DNA of 38,813 nt from an uncultured Acidobacteriaceae bacterium (GCA_903842065.1 CAIMKZ010000062.1:1-38813); one strand, 5' to 3'. Counted from the stretch's first letter, positions 8,304 through 15,837 are shown. A program made the numbers and translations. Notes: generated by a model from the letters alone, not told the origin.

Positions 8304-9218
8304 ATGTCGAGTACGCACTTTGTCCTACCGCTCCCGCTTGCGGGCAACACGACAGCCGAGCAGAACCGCCTTCTCCAGGAGTTTCTTGGGGCGGCGGCGA
8401 AAGAGGCCTATGCGAGGGCCATCGAGCAGCTTGACCGGCAGGCTGCGGATTCGGTGATCGAGTCCAGCCGCAAGCTGAAGGATGAGATATCCGAGGCGGT
8501 GCTGTCTGCGATCCAGCGGTACACGACCAGCAACAGCTACCGTGACGAAGAGGTGGGCTCGGAGCGGGTGTATCCGCTGAACTACCGGGTACGGCCGATC
8601 GAGGCGCAGGTGACAGAGCTGAGAAAGATCTTCCCGAGCCTTGTCAGCTGCCATGAGAAGCTGGCGCGTCAGCCGCTGCTGGAAGGCGCCGAGGCGTGGT
8701 TCGCGATTCCCCGCTGGCAGGCGATTTCGACGACGTACGGCGAGGCGGTGGAAACGATCATCGATGCGCTGTGCAAGCGTCGGCGGTTCTCAAACCGGCT
8801 GATCGGCAAGCTGAACGAACAATACCTGCGGCAGACGGAACGCACGATCCTGGCCGAGTCGATCCTGGCCGATCAGCAGCAGGGCAACGACATTTTTGTA
8901 GTTGCGGCGCAGGCGGGAATGCTGCACCGGGGCATGTCGGCCCGGCGGACGCGGACCATCCTTGCGCCGAACGAATTCGCGCTGGGTGTGTTCGAATTCG
9001 CGGCGATGCTGCTGACGCATCCCGAGCGGCTCTCGAATCAGGACACGCTGATGGTGGACTGCGGGGGCGACGAGTACTCTGTGCGCGGCGATCTCACGTT
9101 CGACCGCGTGCCACTGTTCGACTTCGACATGGGCGGGATCGAGTTCTCGATTTTTTATCACGACCGGGCGCGCAACCTGTGGGGCACGCCGACGGGGTTC
9201 ACGTACAAGTTCGGCTGA
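8304..9218 (+). CDS. Hypothetical protein, 304 residues
   Basis: I do not recognise this protein. It has no signal peptide or membrane span. The N-terminal 75 residues are helical and charged, with possible coiled coil (about residues 20-75). The middle (about 95-210) is basic with several Trp and Arg residues, and the C-terminal 90 residues contain hydrophobic beta-like segments, a VDCGGDEYS run and an aromatic end. It reads as a well-formed soluble enzyme or regulator with codon use like its neighbours, and it occupies the position that rpoN often takes after lptB. The next gene is convergent, nine bases past its stop, so it is transcribed alone. The leader hairpin at 8252 may matter for its control. 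Confidence 0.75.
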   Translation: MSSTHFVLPLPLAGNTTAEQNRLLQEFLGAAAKEAYARAIEQLDRQAADSVIESSRKLKDEISEAVLSAIQRYTTSNSYRDEEVGSERVYPLNYRVRPIEAQVTELRKIFPSLVSCHEKLARQPLLEGAEAWFAIPRWQAISTTYGEAVETIIDALCKRRRFSNRLIGKLNEQYLRQTERTILAESILADQQQGNDIFVVAAQAGMLHRGMSARRTRTILAPNEFALGVFEFAAMLLTHPERLSNQDTLMVDCGGDEYSVRGDLTFDRVPLFDFDMGGIEFSIFYHDRARNLWGTPTGFTYKFG

Positions 9219-9227
9219 GGCGGCGGT

Positions 9228-10082
9228 TCACTCGCTGGCCGGATCGAGCCTTGCCAATCGCTCGCGCAACATCTCTTCCAAATCTTCAATCTTGTCGGTG
9301 ATCAGAACCAGTTTGCCGGAGAGAGACTGTATCTCCGCCTCGGCGCGGCGGTTTACCTCGAAGTCGAGTTCGCCGCGGAGACGGTCCTTCTCGTCCTGGC
9401 GGTTCTGGCTCATCATGATGACCGGCGCCTGAATCGAAGCCAGCATCGACAGGAAGAGATTGAGCAGGATGAAGGGATAGGGATCCCAGGCGCTGCCCTT
9501 GAGCATCACATTGATGGCAGAATAAATGGCCAGCGTAATGCCGAAGAGGATGATGAAGGTCCAGGAGCCGCCGAAGCGGGCGACGTGGTCGGCGATGTCC
9601 TGGCCGAAGGTGGTGCGGGACTCGATGATCTCGTTGGGATTGCGGGCAACGCGGCGGCGGACTATGGCTTGCGAGCATTGGAACTGGCGGGCCTGCACGG
9701 TGAGCATGTCCATGCCGGCCAGGGGCCTGGCGCGGAGCAGCTCGGCCAGGTCGTCGCGGCCAACTTCCAGGCACTCGGTGTCTTCTGTTGCCATGGCGGA
9801 GGTCATGTGGCTGGTCTCGGCGAGCATAGAGGCGAAGCCGAAGAAGTCGCCGTGCTGGGGCTCGTCGACCAGCACCTCCTGCTGGTCCTCGTCGGTGGTG
9901 GAGACCAGCACCTTGCCCGTCATGAGGATGTAGGCGTGTATCGAAGGCTCGCCGGCGCGGTAGATCTGCTGGCGGGTGGCGAAGCGGCGGACCTCGATCT
10001 GAGCGGCAAGGATGCCGGCTTCATCGTCGTCGAGAAGCGCGAAGAGCGGAACGTGACGGAGTTCTTCCGGAGCGCAGGGCAT
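9228..10082 (-). CDS. cNMP-binding domain / DUF1003 membrane protein
   Basis: The protein joins a cyclic-nucleotide-binding domain (about residues 5-125, CRP-like beta-roll with the phosphate-cassette-like GDFFGFASML) to a DUF1003 membrane domain (about 150-250), which shows FGGSWTFIILFG, two membrane spans and the LNLFLSMLASIQAPVIMMSQNRQ signature. A coiled-coil tail follows. I chose ATG 10082 (284 residues) because GAGGT lies at a good distance upstream; a TTG start at 10133 would add 17 residues. DUF1003 proteins are widespread inner-membrane proteins with no firm function. The fusion suggests that binding of cAMP, c-di-GMP or another ligand gates a membrane activity, which is inference. 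It is convergent with the 8304 gene. Confidence 0.85.
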   Translation of the reverse strand: MPCAPEELRHVPLFALLDDDEAGILAAQIEVRRFATRQQIYRAGEPSIHAYILMTGKVLVSTTDEDQQEVLVDEPQHGDFFGFASMLAETSHMTSAMATEDTECLEVGRDDLAELLRARPLAGMDMLTVQARQFQCSQAIVRRRVARNPNEIIESRTTFGQDIADHVARFGGSWTFIILFGITLAIYSAINVMLKGSAWDPYPFILLNLFLSMLASIQAPVIMMSQNRQDEKDRLRGELDFEVNRRAEAEIQSLSGKLVLITDKIEDLEEMLRERLARLDPASE

Positions 10083-10282
10083 AAAGTACCTCGGGGCTTC
10101 TGGATTGGCCGCAAAAGCGGGACCCGAACTCAAGATACCAAGATACGGGCGCCGGCGGCTGTTTCGTTTGCGCGATTCCGCTTTGATGTCACCGGCGTCT
10201 AACCCAAGAGCCTGTTATTCCCTTTCCTGTGATCCGCGGGAAAGGGCATACCAGGCTCCAGAGACGGTATCCTGAAAGAGTC

Positions 10283-10999
10283 ATGCAAATACGCATTCTC
10301 ACATTCGGAATTCTGAAGGAGTCGCTGGGCTCCCTGACCACATTGGAACTGCCCGAGGGCACGACGGTCGCGACGCTGCTCGATTCTCTGCGCGCGAATC
10401 CACCGGCAGGCAAAACGGTGCCGGAGCTGAGCTCGATCGCCGTAGGCGTGAACGCCGAGTTCGCCTCGGCCGAGCAGGTGCTGAACAACGGCGACGAGGT
10501 GGCGCTGCTGCCTCCGGTCTCAGGCGGCGCGGATGATGAGCAGATTACCGTTTACCTGACGCGCGATCCGATTCCGTCCGATGAGCTGATTGCGGCGGCC
10601 AAGGCGCCGGAAGACGGCGCGGTTGTTACCTTCGACGGCATTGTGCGCAACCACTCGCGGGACAGGCAGACGCTGTATCTCGACTACGAGGGGTATGAGG
10701 AGATGGCGCTGAAGCAGATGCGCGAGCTGGCCATGCAGTCGCTGGAGAAGTTCGCGGTGCGGCATGTAACGCTTGTGCACCGGCTGGGACATATGGAGAT
10801 TGGCGAGTCGAGCGTTCTGATTGTGGTGGCGAGCGCGCATCGCGGCGCAGCCTACGAGGCCAGCCGCTGGATTATCGACACGCTCAAGAAGACGGTGCCG
10901 ATCTGGAAGAAGGAGACCTTTGTGGACGGCGCGGTGTGGGCCGACGGCGAACCCTTCCCTGCCGAGATCGCCATAGCGCCTCCGGAGACGAAGCAGTAA
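10283..10999 (+). CDS. moaD-moaE: Fused molybdopterin synthase, MoaD-MoaE
   Basis: Molybdopterin synthase inserts two sulfurs into precursor Z (cPMP) to make molybdopterin. Here both subunits are one 238-residue protein. Residues 1-82 are a ubiquitin-like MoaD ending in PPVSGG (G81-G82), the motif whose terminal glycine must be adenylated and thiocarboxylated. From about residue 88 a MoaE domain follows, with FDGIVRNHSRD, HRLGHMEIGESSVLI, the AHR motif at about 185-187 and the two catalytic lysines in LKK (202) and IWK (209). The start at 10283 has AAAGAG upstream. Because the GG is internal, the protein probably has to be cleaved after G82, as is known for mycobacterial MoaX. The stop overlaps the next start by one base. 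Confidence 0.95.
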   Translation: MQIRILTFGILKESLGSLTTLELPEGTTVATLLDSLRANPPAGKTVPELSSIAVGVNAEFASAEQVLNNGDEVALLPPVSGGADDEQITVYLTRDPIPSDELIAAAKAPEDGAVVTFDGIVRNHSRDRQTLYLDYEGYEEMALKQMRELAMQSLEKFAVRHVTLVHRLGHMEIGESSVLIVVASAHRGAAYEASRWIIDTLKKTVPIWKKETFVDGAVWADGEPFPAEIAIAPPETKQ

Positions 11000-11913
11000 T
11001 GCGCATACTCCGCGTGGGTGCGGTGCTGCTTGCAGGAGTGCTGGCGGCAACGGTTGCCGTGCGCGCGGAGGAGGACCCCTCCGCGACGATTCGCGTGGAT
11101 GTAAAGCTGGTGAACGTGTTTGTGAACGTGACGGATGCGAACGGCGCGATTGTGGGGGGGCTCGAAAAGGAAAACTTCGCCATCCACGAGGACGGACGGC
11201 CGCAGACGATCGCGATCTTCGAGCGCCAGAGCGAGATGCCGCTCAACATCGCGCTGGCCATCGACACCAGCGGCAGCGTGAAGAAGGACCTGAACGATGA
11301 GTCGAACGCGGCCAGGCGATTTGCTCATGCACTGCTTCGCACTCAGGACCAGATGAGCCTGATCGAGTTTGCCACCGAGGTTCACACGCTTACGCCGTTC
11401 ACCAACAAGGTGTCTGAGATCGATCGCGGACTGGGGCGGCTGCGCACGGACTTTGCCACGGCCTTCTACGACGCAGTTTGCCAGGCATCGGAGTCGCTGG
11501 GGCGGCGCCAGGGGCGCAAGGTGCTGGTGATCGTCTCTGACGGCGACGACACGGCCGCCGGCTCGACCTACGCACAGGCGCTTGAAGCGGCGCTGCGCAG
11601 CGAGGTGATGGTTTACTCGCTGATCGACGTGCCGATTTCGGCCTCGGCGGGGCGCGCCACGGGCGGCGAACACGCGATGATTACGCTCTCAGAGCAGACC
11701 GGCGGCAAGAGCTACTACGTGAAGGACGGCGGACTCGACAAGGCCTTCGAGAAGGTGTCGGAAGACCTGCGCACCGAGTATCTGCTGGCCTACTACCCGA
11801 AGAATCAGGAGCCGGGCAGGACGTTTCATCGCATTGAGGTGGAGATTCCCCGGGCGGCGCAGGGGGCGTTCGATATTCGGCACCGGACGGGGTACTACGC
11901 GGACTCGCGATAG
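10999..11913 (+). CDS. Secreted VWFA-domain protein
   Basis: This 304-residue protein has an N-terminal signal peptide (residues 1-23, cleavage near VRAEE), a short beta domain with the FVNVTDANGAIVGGLEKENF strand pattern, and a von Willebrand factor A domain from about 85 to 275. The MIDAS metal site is visible as DTSGS, with a further acidic SDGDDT loop. From memory, this architecture matches the VWFA-related family that is greatly expanded in Acidobacteriota, usually exported and of unknown binding partner. The start overlaps the moaD-moaE stop by one base (TAATG), so the genes are translationally coupled, although no functional link with molybdenum cofactor is obvious. Two palindromic elements follow. 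Confidence 0.9.
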   Translation: MRILRVGAVLLAGVLAATVAVRAEEDPSATIRVDVKLVNVFVNVTDANGAIVGGLEKENFAIHEDGRPQTIAIFERQSEMPLNIALAIDTSGSVKKDLNDESNAARRFAHALLRTQDQMSLIEFATEVHTLTPFTNKVSEIDRGLGRLRTDFATAFYDAVCQASESLGRRQGRKVLVIVSDGDDTAAGSTYAQALEAALRSEVMVYSLIDVPISASAGRATGGEHAMITLSEQTGGKSYYVKDGGLDKAFEKVSEDLRTEYLLAYYPKNQEPGRTFHRIEVEIPRAAQGAFDIRHRTGYYADSR

Positions 11914-11924
11914 TTTCGTGCCTT

Positions 11925-11957
11925 CCCAGGTCTCAAAATCGAGATCTGGGGCACCCA
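11925..11957 (+). repeat. Palindromic element A, copy 3
   Basis: The stem is CCCAGGTCTC / GAGATCTGGG with one G-T wobble and loop AAAATC, followed by GGCACCCA. It sits 11 bases after the VWFA gene stop, between convergent genes. Confidence 0.85.
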
Positions 11958-12000
11958 GGTTTGTGGTTTGTTCGCAGTGGCGGGTTGAGAGTCGATCTCT

Positions 12001-12036
12001 CCCAGGTCCCCAAATGCGAGGGATCTGGGGCACCCA
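12001..12036 (+). repeat. Palindromic element A, copy 4
   Basis: The stem is CCCAGGTCCC / GGGATCTGGG with loop CAAATGCGA. It is in tandem with copy 3 at a 76-base period; the TCGATCTCT lead and the CACCCATTTTTGTGGTTGG tail are both present. Confidence 0.85.
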
Positions 12037-12063
12037 TTTTTGTGGTTGGTTGGAAGTGGCCGG

Positions 12064-12669
12064 CTACATGTAGTGCTTGAAGGGAATGTCTACGTTGAAG
12101 TAGAAGGTGTGGTCTTTGCCGTCGGCGTCTTTCACTTTCATCTCGTCGTAGCTGTGGCCGTCTTTGTGGATGACGGCCTGCGAGCCGGGTCGCATTCCCA
12201 GCACGCTCAGCACCACGTACTCCTCGTGCACGGTGATGACTACCCAGGCCGAGTCGGTCTTGAGGCCGTCGCCCGAGGCCAGGATGGACTGCACCAGGCC
12301 GCGAAAGATGGAGCGATGAAACTCCGCTTTGTCGGTCTGGCCGAGTTCGCGGTTGGCGATGTAGGCCGAATAGTGGGCGTCGATGTTTACGTATTCGTTG
12401 CCGAGCACTTCTTCTGCGGACTTGATCGCCTTGGCGAAGTCTTTGGCGTTCATGGCCGCGTTCATGGCGTCTTCGGCCTTGGTGGTGTCTTTAGCCAGCT
12501 TGTACTCGGGCGACTCCATGAAGTCGTAGCGCAGTTGCTGGTAGTCGATGCGGGTGTTGCCGGACTTGAGCACCGCCAGCAGCTTTGCATAATCGGATTC
12601 GGCCGCCTGCAAAGGCAGCGCAGTTCCCAAGGCAAGGAGGAATGCGAGAGCGCCGAGAAGCTTTTTCAT
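12064..12669 (-). CDS. Secreted DUF4919-like protein
   Basis: The 201-residue protein has a clear signal peptide (residues 1-22, MKKLL then a hydrophobic core, cleavage after LQA). The mature part resembles DUF4919 proteins: a DYQQLRYDFMESPEY N-terminal motif, a helical TPR-like middle with NIDAHYSAYIANRELG, and a C-terminal beta domain with the VVITVHEEYVVLSVLG and FYFNVDIPF stretches. No enzymatic motif is visible and the function of the family is unknown. It is divergent from the Hfq-like gene and convergent with the VWFA gene, so it is a single-gene unit. Its 3' end abuts the tail of palindromic element copy 4. Confidence 0.8.
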   Translation of the reverse strand: MKKLLGALAFLLALGTALPLQAAESDYAKLLAVLKSGNTRIDYQQLRYDFMESPEYKLAKDTTKAEDAMNAAMNAKDFAKAIKSAEEVLGNEYVNIDAHYSAYIANRELGQTDKAEFHRSIFRGLVQSILASGDGLKTDSAWVVITVHEEYVVLSVLGMRPGSQAVIHKDGHSYDEMKVKDADGKDHTFYFNVDIPFKHYM

Positions 12670-12745
12670 GATTCAGCCATCCTATCTTATTTAGACACCG
12701 AATTCGCAAATGCCGCCGGGGCTCCCCTGCCGCTACAATGAAGCC

Positions 12746-13042
12746 ATGACTGCGCCAACTACTATCCGCCGCCGCACAAAGATTCCTCCTCCCGGAGATA
12801 CCGGACAGGAGGCGCTGTATCTGCGCTCGCTGAGCGAACGTCAGGTAGTGGTAAGCGTGAAGCTGCGCGACGGCGAGACCGCGCGCGGCTGGATCGAATA
12901 CTTCGACGACACGATGATCCGGCTGACGCGCGAGGGCCAGCCGAACCTGTTCATCTACAAGAGCCAGATCCGCTCGATCACCGAGGTTCGGCAGCGGGCC
13001 GCGATGGTGGCGTCTGCCGCCGCGCGCGAGGGACGGGTATGA
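12746..13042 (+). CDS. Hfq-like (Sm-fold) RNA-binding protein
   Basis: Hfq is a hexameric Sm-fold RNA chaperone for small RNAs. The 98-residue protein aligns with Hfq over residues 21-80: Q21 for Hfq Q8, then VVVSVKLRDG for the Sm1 strands, GWIEYFDDTMIRL for GQIESFDQFVILL, and FIYKSQI (70-76) for MVYKHAI. The conserved Gln, Phe53, Tyr71 and Lys72 remain, but the Hfq His57 position is Ser73 and the RRER rim is altered, so it is a divergent member with possibly different RNA preference. A 20-residue basic, Pro-rich N-terminus and an Ala-rich C-terminus flank the fold. Its stop overlaps the next start by four bases (ATGA). Confidence 0.75.
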   Translation: MTAPTTIRRRTKIPPPGDTGQEALYLRSLSERQVVVSVKLRDGETARGWIEYFDDTMIRLTREGQPNLFIYKSQIRSITEVRQRAAMVASAAAREGRV

Positions 13043-13929
13043 GCGCTGCCGATCCGCACGCTGGAATGGAGTTCGTTCCCGGCGCGGTTGGGATTGCGCG
13101 CGAAGCCGGCGCCTGCCTGCGCAAGTTCTACGCCGAGGGCGTTGAGACCGAGTACAAGGGCGACGTAGACCTGGTTACAGTGGCCGATCGCACTGCCGAG
13201 AAACTGATCCGGCAGCGGCTAGGCGAGGTCTTCCCTGCCCACGGCATCTACGGCGAAGAGGGCACGCGCGATCGCATGACGGGCGAGTACCGCTGGTACG
13301 TCGATCCGCTGGACGGCACGACGAACTTTGCGCATGGACATCCGCAGTTTTGCGTGTCGATGGGGTTGGAGCACCGGCCTGAGGGAACGGAAGAGAACGC
13401 AGATGGAACGATTGTGGCGGCGGTGATCTACGATCCACTGCGCGATGAGATGTATACGGCCGAGCGCGGGCGCGGGGCGTGGTTGAACGGCCGGCCGATG
13501 CACGTTTCTAAAACGCGCGATATGGCTGAGTGTCTGATCGCGACCGGCTTCCCGAGCCGCAAACGCCACGACAATCCCAACGCGCATTTTTATCATGAGT
13601 TCACGCTGCGGTCGCACGGGGTGCGGCGGGCGGGGTCGGCGGCGCTCGATCTGGCTTACGTGGCCTGCGGGCGGCTGGACGCCTTCTGGGAGTTCACTCT
13701 GAACCCGTGGGATACATCGGCGGGTGCGCTGCTGGTGGAAGAGGCGGGCGGGAAGATCACGAACTTCTCCGATGGCAAGTTTCTGCTCGACAGCCGCGAG
13801 GTGCTGGCTTCGAACGGCCTCGTACATGAGGAATTTGTGGCGCTTTTCGCGGATATGTTTGCGGGAAGGAACCTGGAGCCGATTCCGACTCCGCGGGAGT
13901 ATGCGGAGAAGCGGAAGAACAGAGAATAG
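13039..13929 (+). CDS. Inositol monophosphatase family protein
   Basis: Members hydrolyse phosphomonoesters such as myo-inositol 1-phosphate with Mg2+; SuhB, one member, also acts in rRNA antitermination in E. coli. The 296-residue protein shows the metal ligands GEE (E73, E74), the DPLDGTTNF signature (89-97) and the second signature WDTSAGALLVEEAGG (224-238), and its length is normal plus a short C-terminal tail (ending PIPTPREYAEKRKN). The start overlaps the Hfq-like gene by four bases, so translation is coupled. Substrate cannot be told from sequence; histidinol-phosphate, inositol-phosphate and PAP-type activities all occur in the family. Confidence 0.92.
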   Translation: MSAADPHAGMEFVPGAVGIAREAGACLRKFYAEGVETEYKGDVDLVTVADRTAEKLIRQRLGEVFPAHGIYGEEGTRDRMTGEYRWYVDPLDGTTNFAHGHPQFCVSMGLEHRPEGTEENADGTIVAAVIYDPLRDEMYTAERGRGAWLNGRPMHVSKTRDMAECLIATGFPSRKRHDNPNAHFYHEFTLRSHGVRRAGSAALDLAYVACGRLDAFWEFTLNPWDTSAGALLVEEAGGKITNFSDGKFLLDSREVLASNGLVHEEFVALFADMFAGRNLEPIPTPREYAEKRKNRE

Positions 13930-13940
13930 GGGGCTTCGAG

Positions 13941-13958
13941 ATTCGACCTCTCCCAGGT
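13941..13958 (+). repeat. Half copy of palindromic element A
   Basis: The lead ATTCGACCTC and the left stem arm TCCCAGGT are present and then stop abruptly at about 13958, with no right arm. The break coincides with the start of the AT-richer stretch that holds the 13994 gene. Confidence 0.6.
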
Positions 13959-13993
13959 TTCATCTGCTCTACGCGTTTTATTGAGTGAATGGA

Positions 13994-14320
13994 ATGAAGT
14001 TCCGATTCATGCGATGGATGTTTGGTCTGGCTATTGGCATCGCAGCAGCGATGTTCGCATACATCGTGTATGGATATTGCTTTGACCAGATACGCGAAAG
14101 GAACTTTGATCGCGTCAAGAACGGAATGAATGAGCAGCAAGTTCTTTCTCTTATGGGCAAGCCTGATTCGATTGGAAGATGCGGCAAATTAGGCGGCGTT
14201 CCCGATGGCTGCTACAAAGAGTTTCTATACCAACCAGTGCTACCAACTATTTCGACTTGGGCAATTTTCTTCGATTCACAAGGGTTATCCATCGAGAAGT
14301 ACGAATACATGTCACCCTGA
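13994..14320 (+). CDS. Small membrane-anchored hypothetical protein
   Basis: The ATG at 13994 gives 108 residues; a GTG at 13985 would add three. An N-terminal basic stretch leads into one membrane segment or uncleaved signal (about residues 8-28). After it, FDRVKNGMNEQQVLSLMGKPDSIG resembles the SmpA/OmlA (BamE-like) pattern of a short helix-turn before a strand with a PD loop, then a Cys/Gly turn and a beta C-terminus, so it could be a small envelope protein of that fold. Its base composition is clearly more AT-rich than the neighbours, and it is bracketed by a half copy and an inverted copy of the palindromic element, both signs of transfer or capture. Confidence 0.65.
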   Translation: MKFRFMRWMFGLAIGIAAAMFAYIVYGYCFDQIRERNFDRVKNGMNEQQVLSLMGKPDSIGRCGKLGGVPDGCYKEFLYQPVLPTISTWAIFFDSQGLSIEKYEYMSP

Positions 14321-14370
14321 TATTGGCTACTTCATGGCAAGGTTTTTCATACCCAGCGCGGCACGAAAAC

Positions 14371-14413
14371 TGGGTGCCCCAGGTCTCGTCCGCCGCGGCG
14401 GACGAGACCTGGG
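14371..14413 (-). repeat. Palindromic element A, copy 5 (inverted)
   Basis: Bases 14378-14413 form a perfect 36-bp palindrome: arms CCCAGGTCTCGTCCGCCG and its complement with no loop. The TGGGTGCC tail is on the left, so this copy is inverted relative to the others. It lies directly after the stop of the transposase pseudogene. Confidence 0.9.
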
Positions 14414-14425
14414 AGAGATCGAATC

Positions 14426-14951
14426 TCAACCTTCCCGGGGATTGAATCGAAGATGTTCGGGCAACCGATGGCCTCGCTTGGCGGCGGTCCAATGGGACTC
14501 GATCTCGACGACGCCTTCCACTCCGGTGGCGTAGTGACGGAAGCTCGAACAAAGCCACTCTTCAGGCTTCGAACATAGCCCGCGAACTACCGGGTTGCGG
14601 TGCATGTAACGCAGCTTTTCGACGCGCTTCTCTTCGTTGTGTACGTTGAAGTCGTAGTAACGGGCCTGCCAGAAGGGGCGCTGCGTGCTGCGGCGCGAGA
14701 CTGAAATCTTGAGTGCCTGAATGGCGCGCGCGAGTGTGCCTTCCTGCGGTTCACTAACCAACATATGAACGTGCTCAGGCATGATGGTATCCGGCGACTA
14801 CGAATCGATAGCGCTGACGCGTAGTTTCAAGAGCGGATTCGAACAGCTCACATGCTGAGGATGAGGCCAGGTACGGGAGCCGGTGATAACAACTGAAGGT
14901 GAGGAAGTGGAAGTTCCCGGTCTGCTGATAACGGACGAGTCCGCGCGTCAT
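14426..14951 (-). pseudogene. rayT: Frameshifted REP-associated tyrosine transposase (RayT)
   Basis: RayT proteins are single-strand HUH (Y1) transposases that cut and join REP hairpins. The 3' part (14426-14782, 118 residues) carries the HUH motif in PEHVHMLVSEP, then FWQARYYDFNVHNEEKR and the YMHRNPVVRGL block that contains the catalytic-Tyr region. Upstream, another frame (from ATG 14951) encodes the missing N-terminus: a RYQQTGNFHFLTFSCYHRLPY start and a VVAGY end that stops at TGA. The two halves join at about 14780-14790, where GGATAC-C-ATCATGCCTGAGCAC shows a one-base offset that breaks the usual Gly-Tyr-(x)-Met-Pro-Glu-His run. The gene is therefore inactive unless frameshifting occurs. 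Palindromic elements flank it in inverted orientation. Confidence 0.85.
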
Positions 14952-15015
14952 GGGGTCAAGGATACACGAGGACTACTGGGTGGGTCGGAAAACGGATGGT
15001 TAAGGTCCGTGGTCT

Positions 15016-15058
15016 CCCAGGTCTCATCCGCCGCGGCGGACGAGACCTGGGGCACCCA
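15016..15058 (+). repeat. Palindromic element A, copy 6
   Basis: The core resembles copy 5 (CCCAGGTCTCATCCGCCG and near-perfect complement, with one T/G difference), followed by GGGGCACCCATAG. It lies 64 bases upstream of the transposase start and is oriented opposite to copy 5. Confidence 0.88.
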
Positions 15059-15136
15059 TAGCTGGTGGTTGGTTTAGAGGGGCCGTGTGAGGTTCGTGGA
15101 CCACCCGTCAGTGCAGCAAACATTCCTTCAACATGG

Positions 15137-15625
15137 CTACGGCAACCACGTGCCGGATTCGGGTCTGGGTGAGCGAAGAAGCAGAAGCGGGCATTGCACC
15201 AGCTTGACCAGCTTTTCCGCGATGGAGCCGAAGGCGATTGGATGCCATCCGGTAATGCCGTGTGTCGATACCACTACCAGATCGGCCTTCTCGCGATGGA
15301 TCGCTTCCACAATCTTCCCCGCAATGTCGTTCCCTTCCTCGACAGAGAAGCCTACTTTGATCCCCCTTGCGCATAGAGACTCGTGGAGGGATGCAAGCTG
15401 CTTGTCCGCGCCCTCTCTCAAGTTCTCAAGGAACAAGGCTTCAGGAACAAAGTCGGCGAAGGATGACCGGGGAAAACTCAGAATGACGTGCACGAGAAAG
15501 AGTTTGGCCTGGAGATGTTGCGCGAGGTTGGCTGCCATCTCAAGCGCGGCATGAGACGAATCGCTGAAGTCGATCGGCACCAGAATTTTCGTGGGTACTG
15601 AGTTCGAAGCAGGCATGTCGGACAT
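15137..15625 (-). CDS. Universal stress protein UspA family
   Basis: Universal stress proteins are small alpha/beta proteins, many ATP-binding, induced by starvation and other stress. The 162-residue protein starts at 15625 with AGGAGG five bases upstream; the longer frame to 15985 runs through repeats and is rejected. It shows the opening KILVPIDFSDSSHAALEMAANLA, the central ADLVVVSTHGITGWHPIAFGSIAEKLV segment with the G-x2-G-x6-G-S nucleotide-binding loop, and the closing CPLLLLR strand. This suggests an ATP-binding type. It is a single-gene unit on the minus strand, separated from lon by hairpin elements. Confidence 0.93.
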   Translation of the reverse strand: MSDMPASNSVPTKILVPIDFSDSSHAALEMAANLAQHLQAKLFLVHVILSFPRSSFADFVPEALFLENLREGADKQLASLHESLCARGIKVGFSVEEGNDIAGKIVEAIHREKADLVVVSTHGITGWHPIAFGSIAEKLVKLVQCPLLLLRSPRPESGTWLP

Positions 15626-15744
15626 ATAGCCCTCCTGACCTGACCCCGGATGGGTCGGCCTACCATTATGCACCTTCTGAAGGCGGGGGCAGTTTTTCTT
15701 GGTCCGGGAGGTGGCGGGATTTTGAAGGGGGAGGATTGGTGTTT

Positions 15745-15800
15745 CCCACCCTAGCCGCAAAAAACAAAAAACGCGGCGAGGGTGGGGCACCGATTTTTGT
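15745..15800 (+). repeat. Family B hairpin element, copy 2
   Basis: The stem CCCACCCT-a-GCCGC pairs with GCGGC-g-AGGGTGGG (ends at 15786) around an A-rich loop, followed by a GGGGCACCGATTTTTGTGGG tail. Compared with the copy at 32811 the inner GCCGC/GCGGC pair is swapped, a compensatory change. Confidence 0.8.
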
Positions 15801-15837
15801 GGGTGGTTTAGATGTGGCGTGTTAAAGGTTGATCTCT

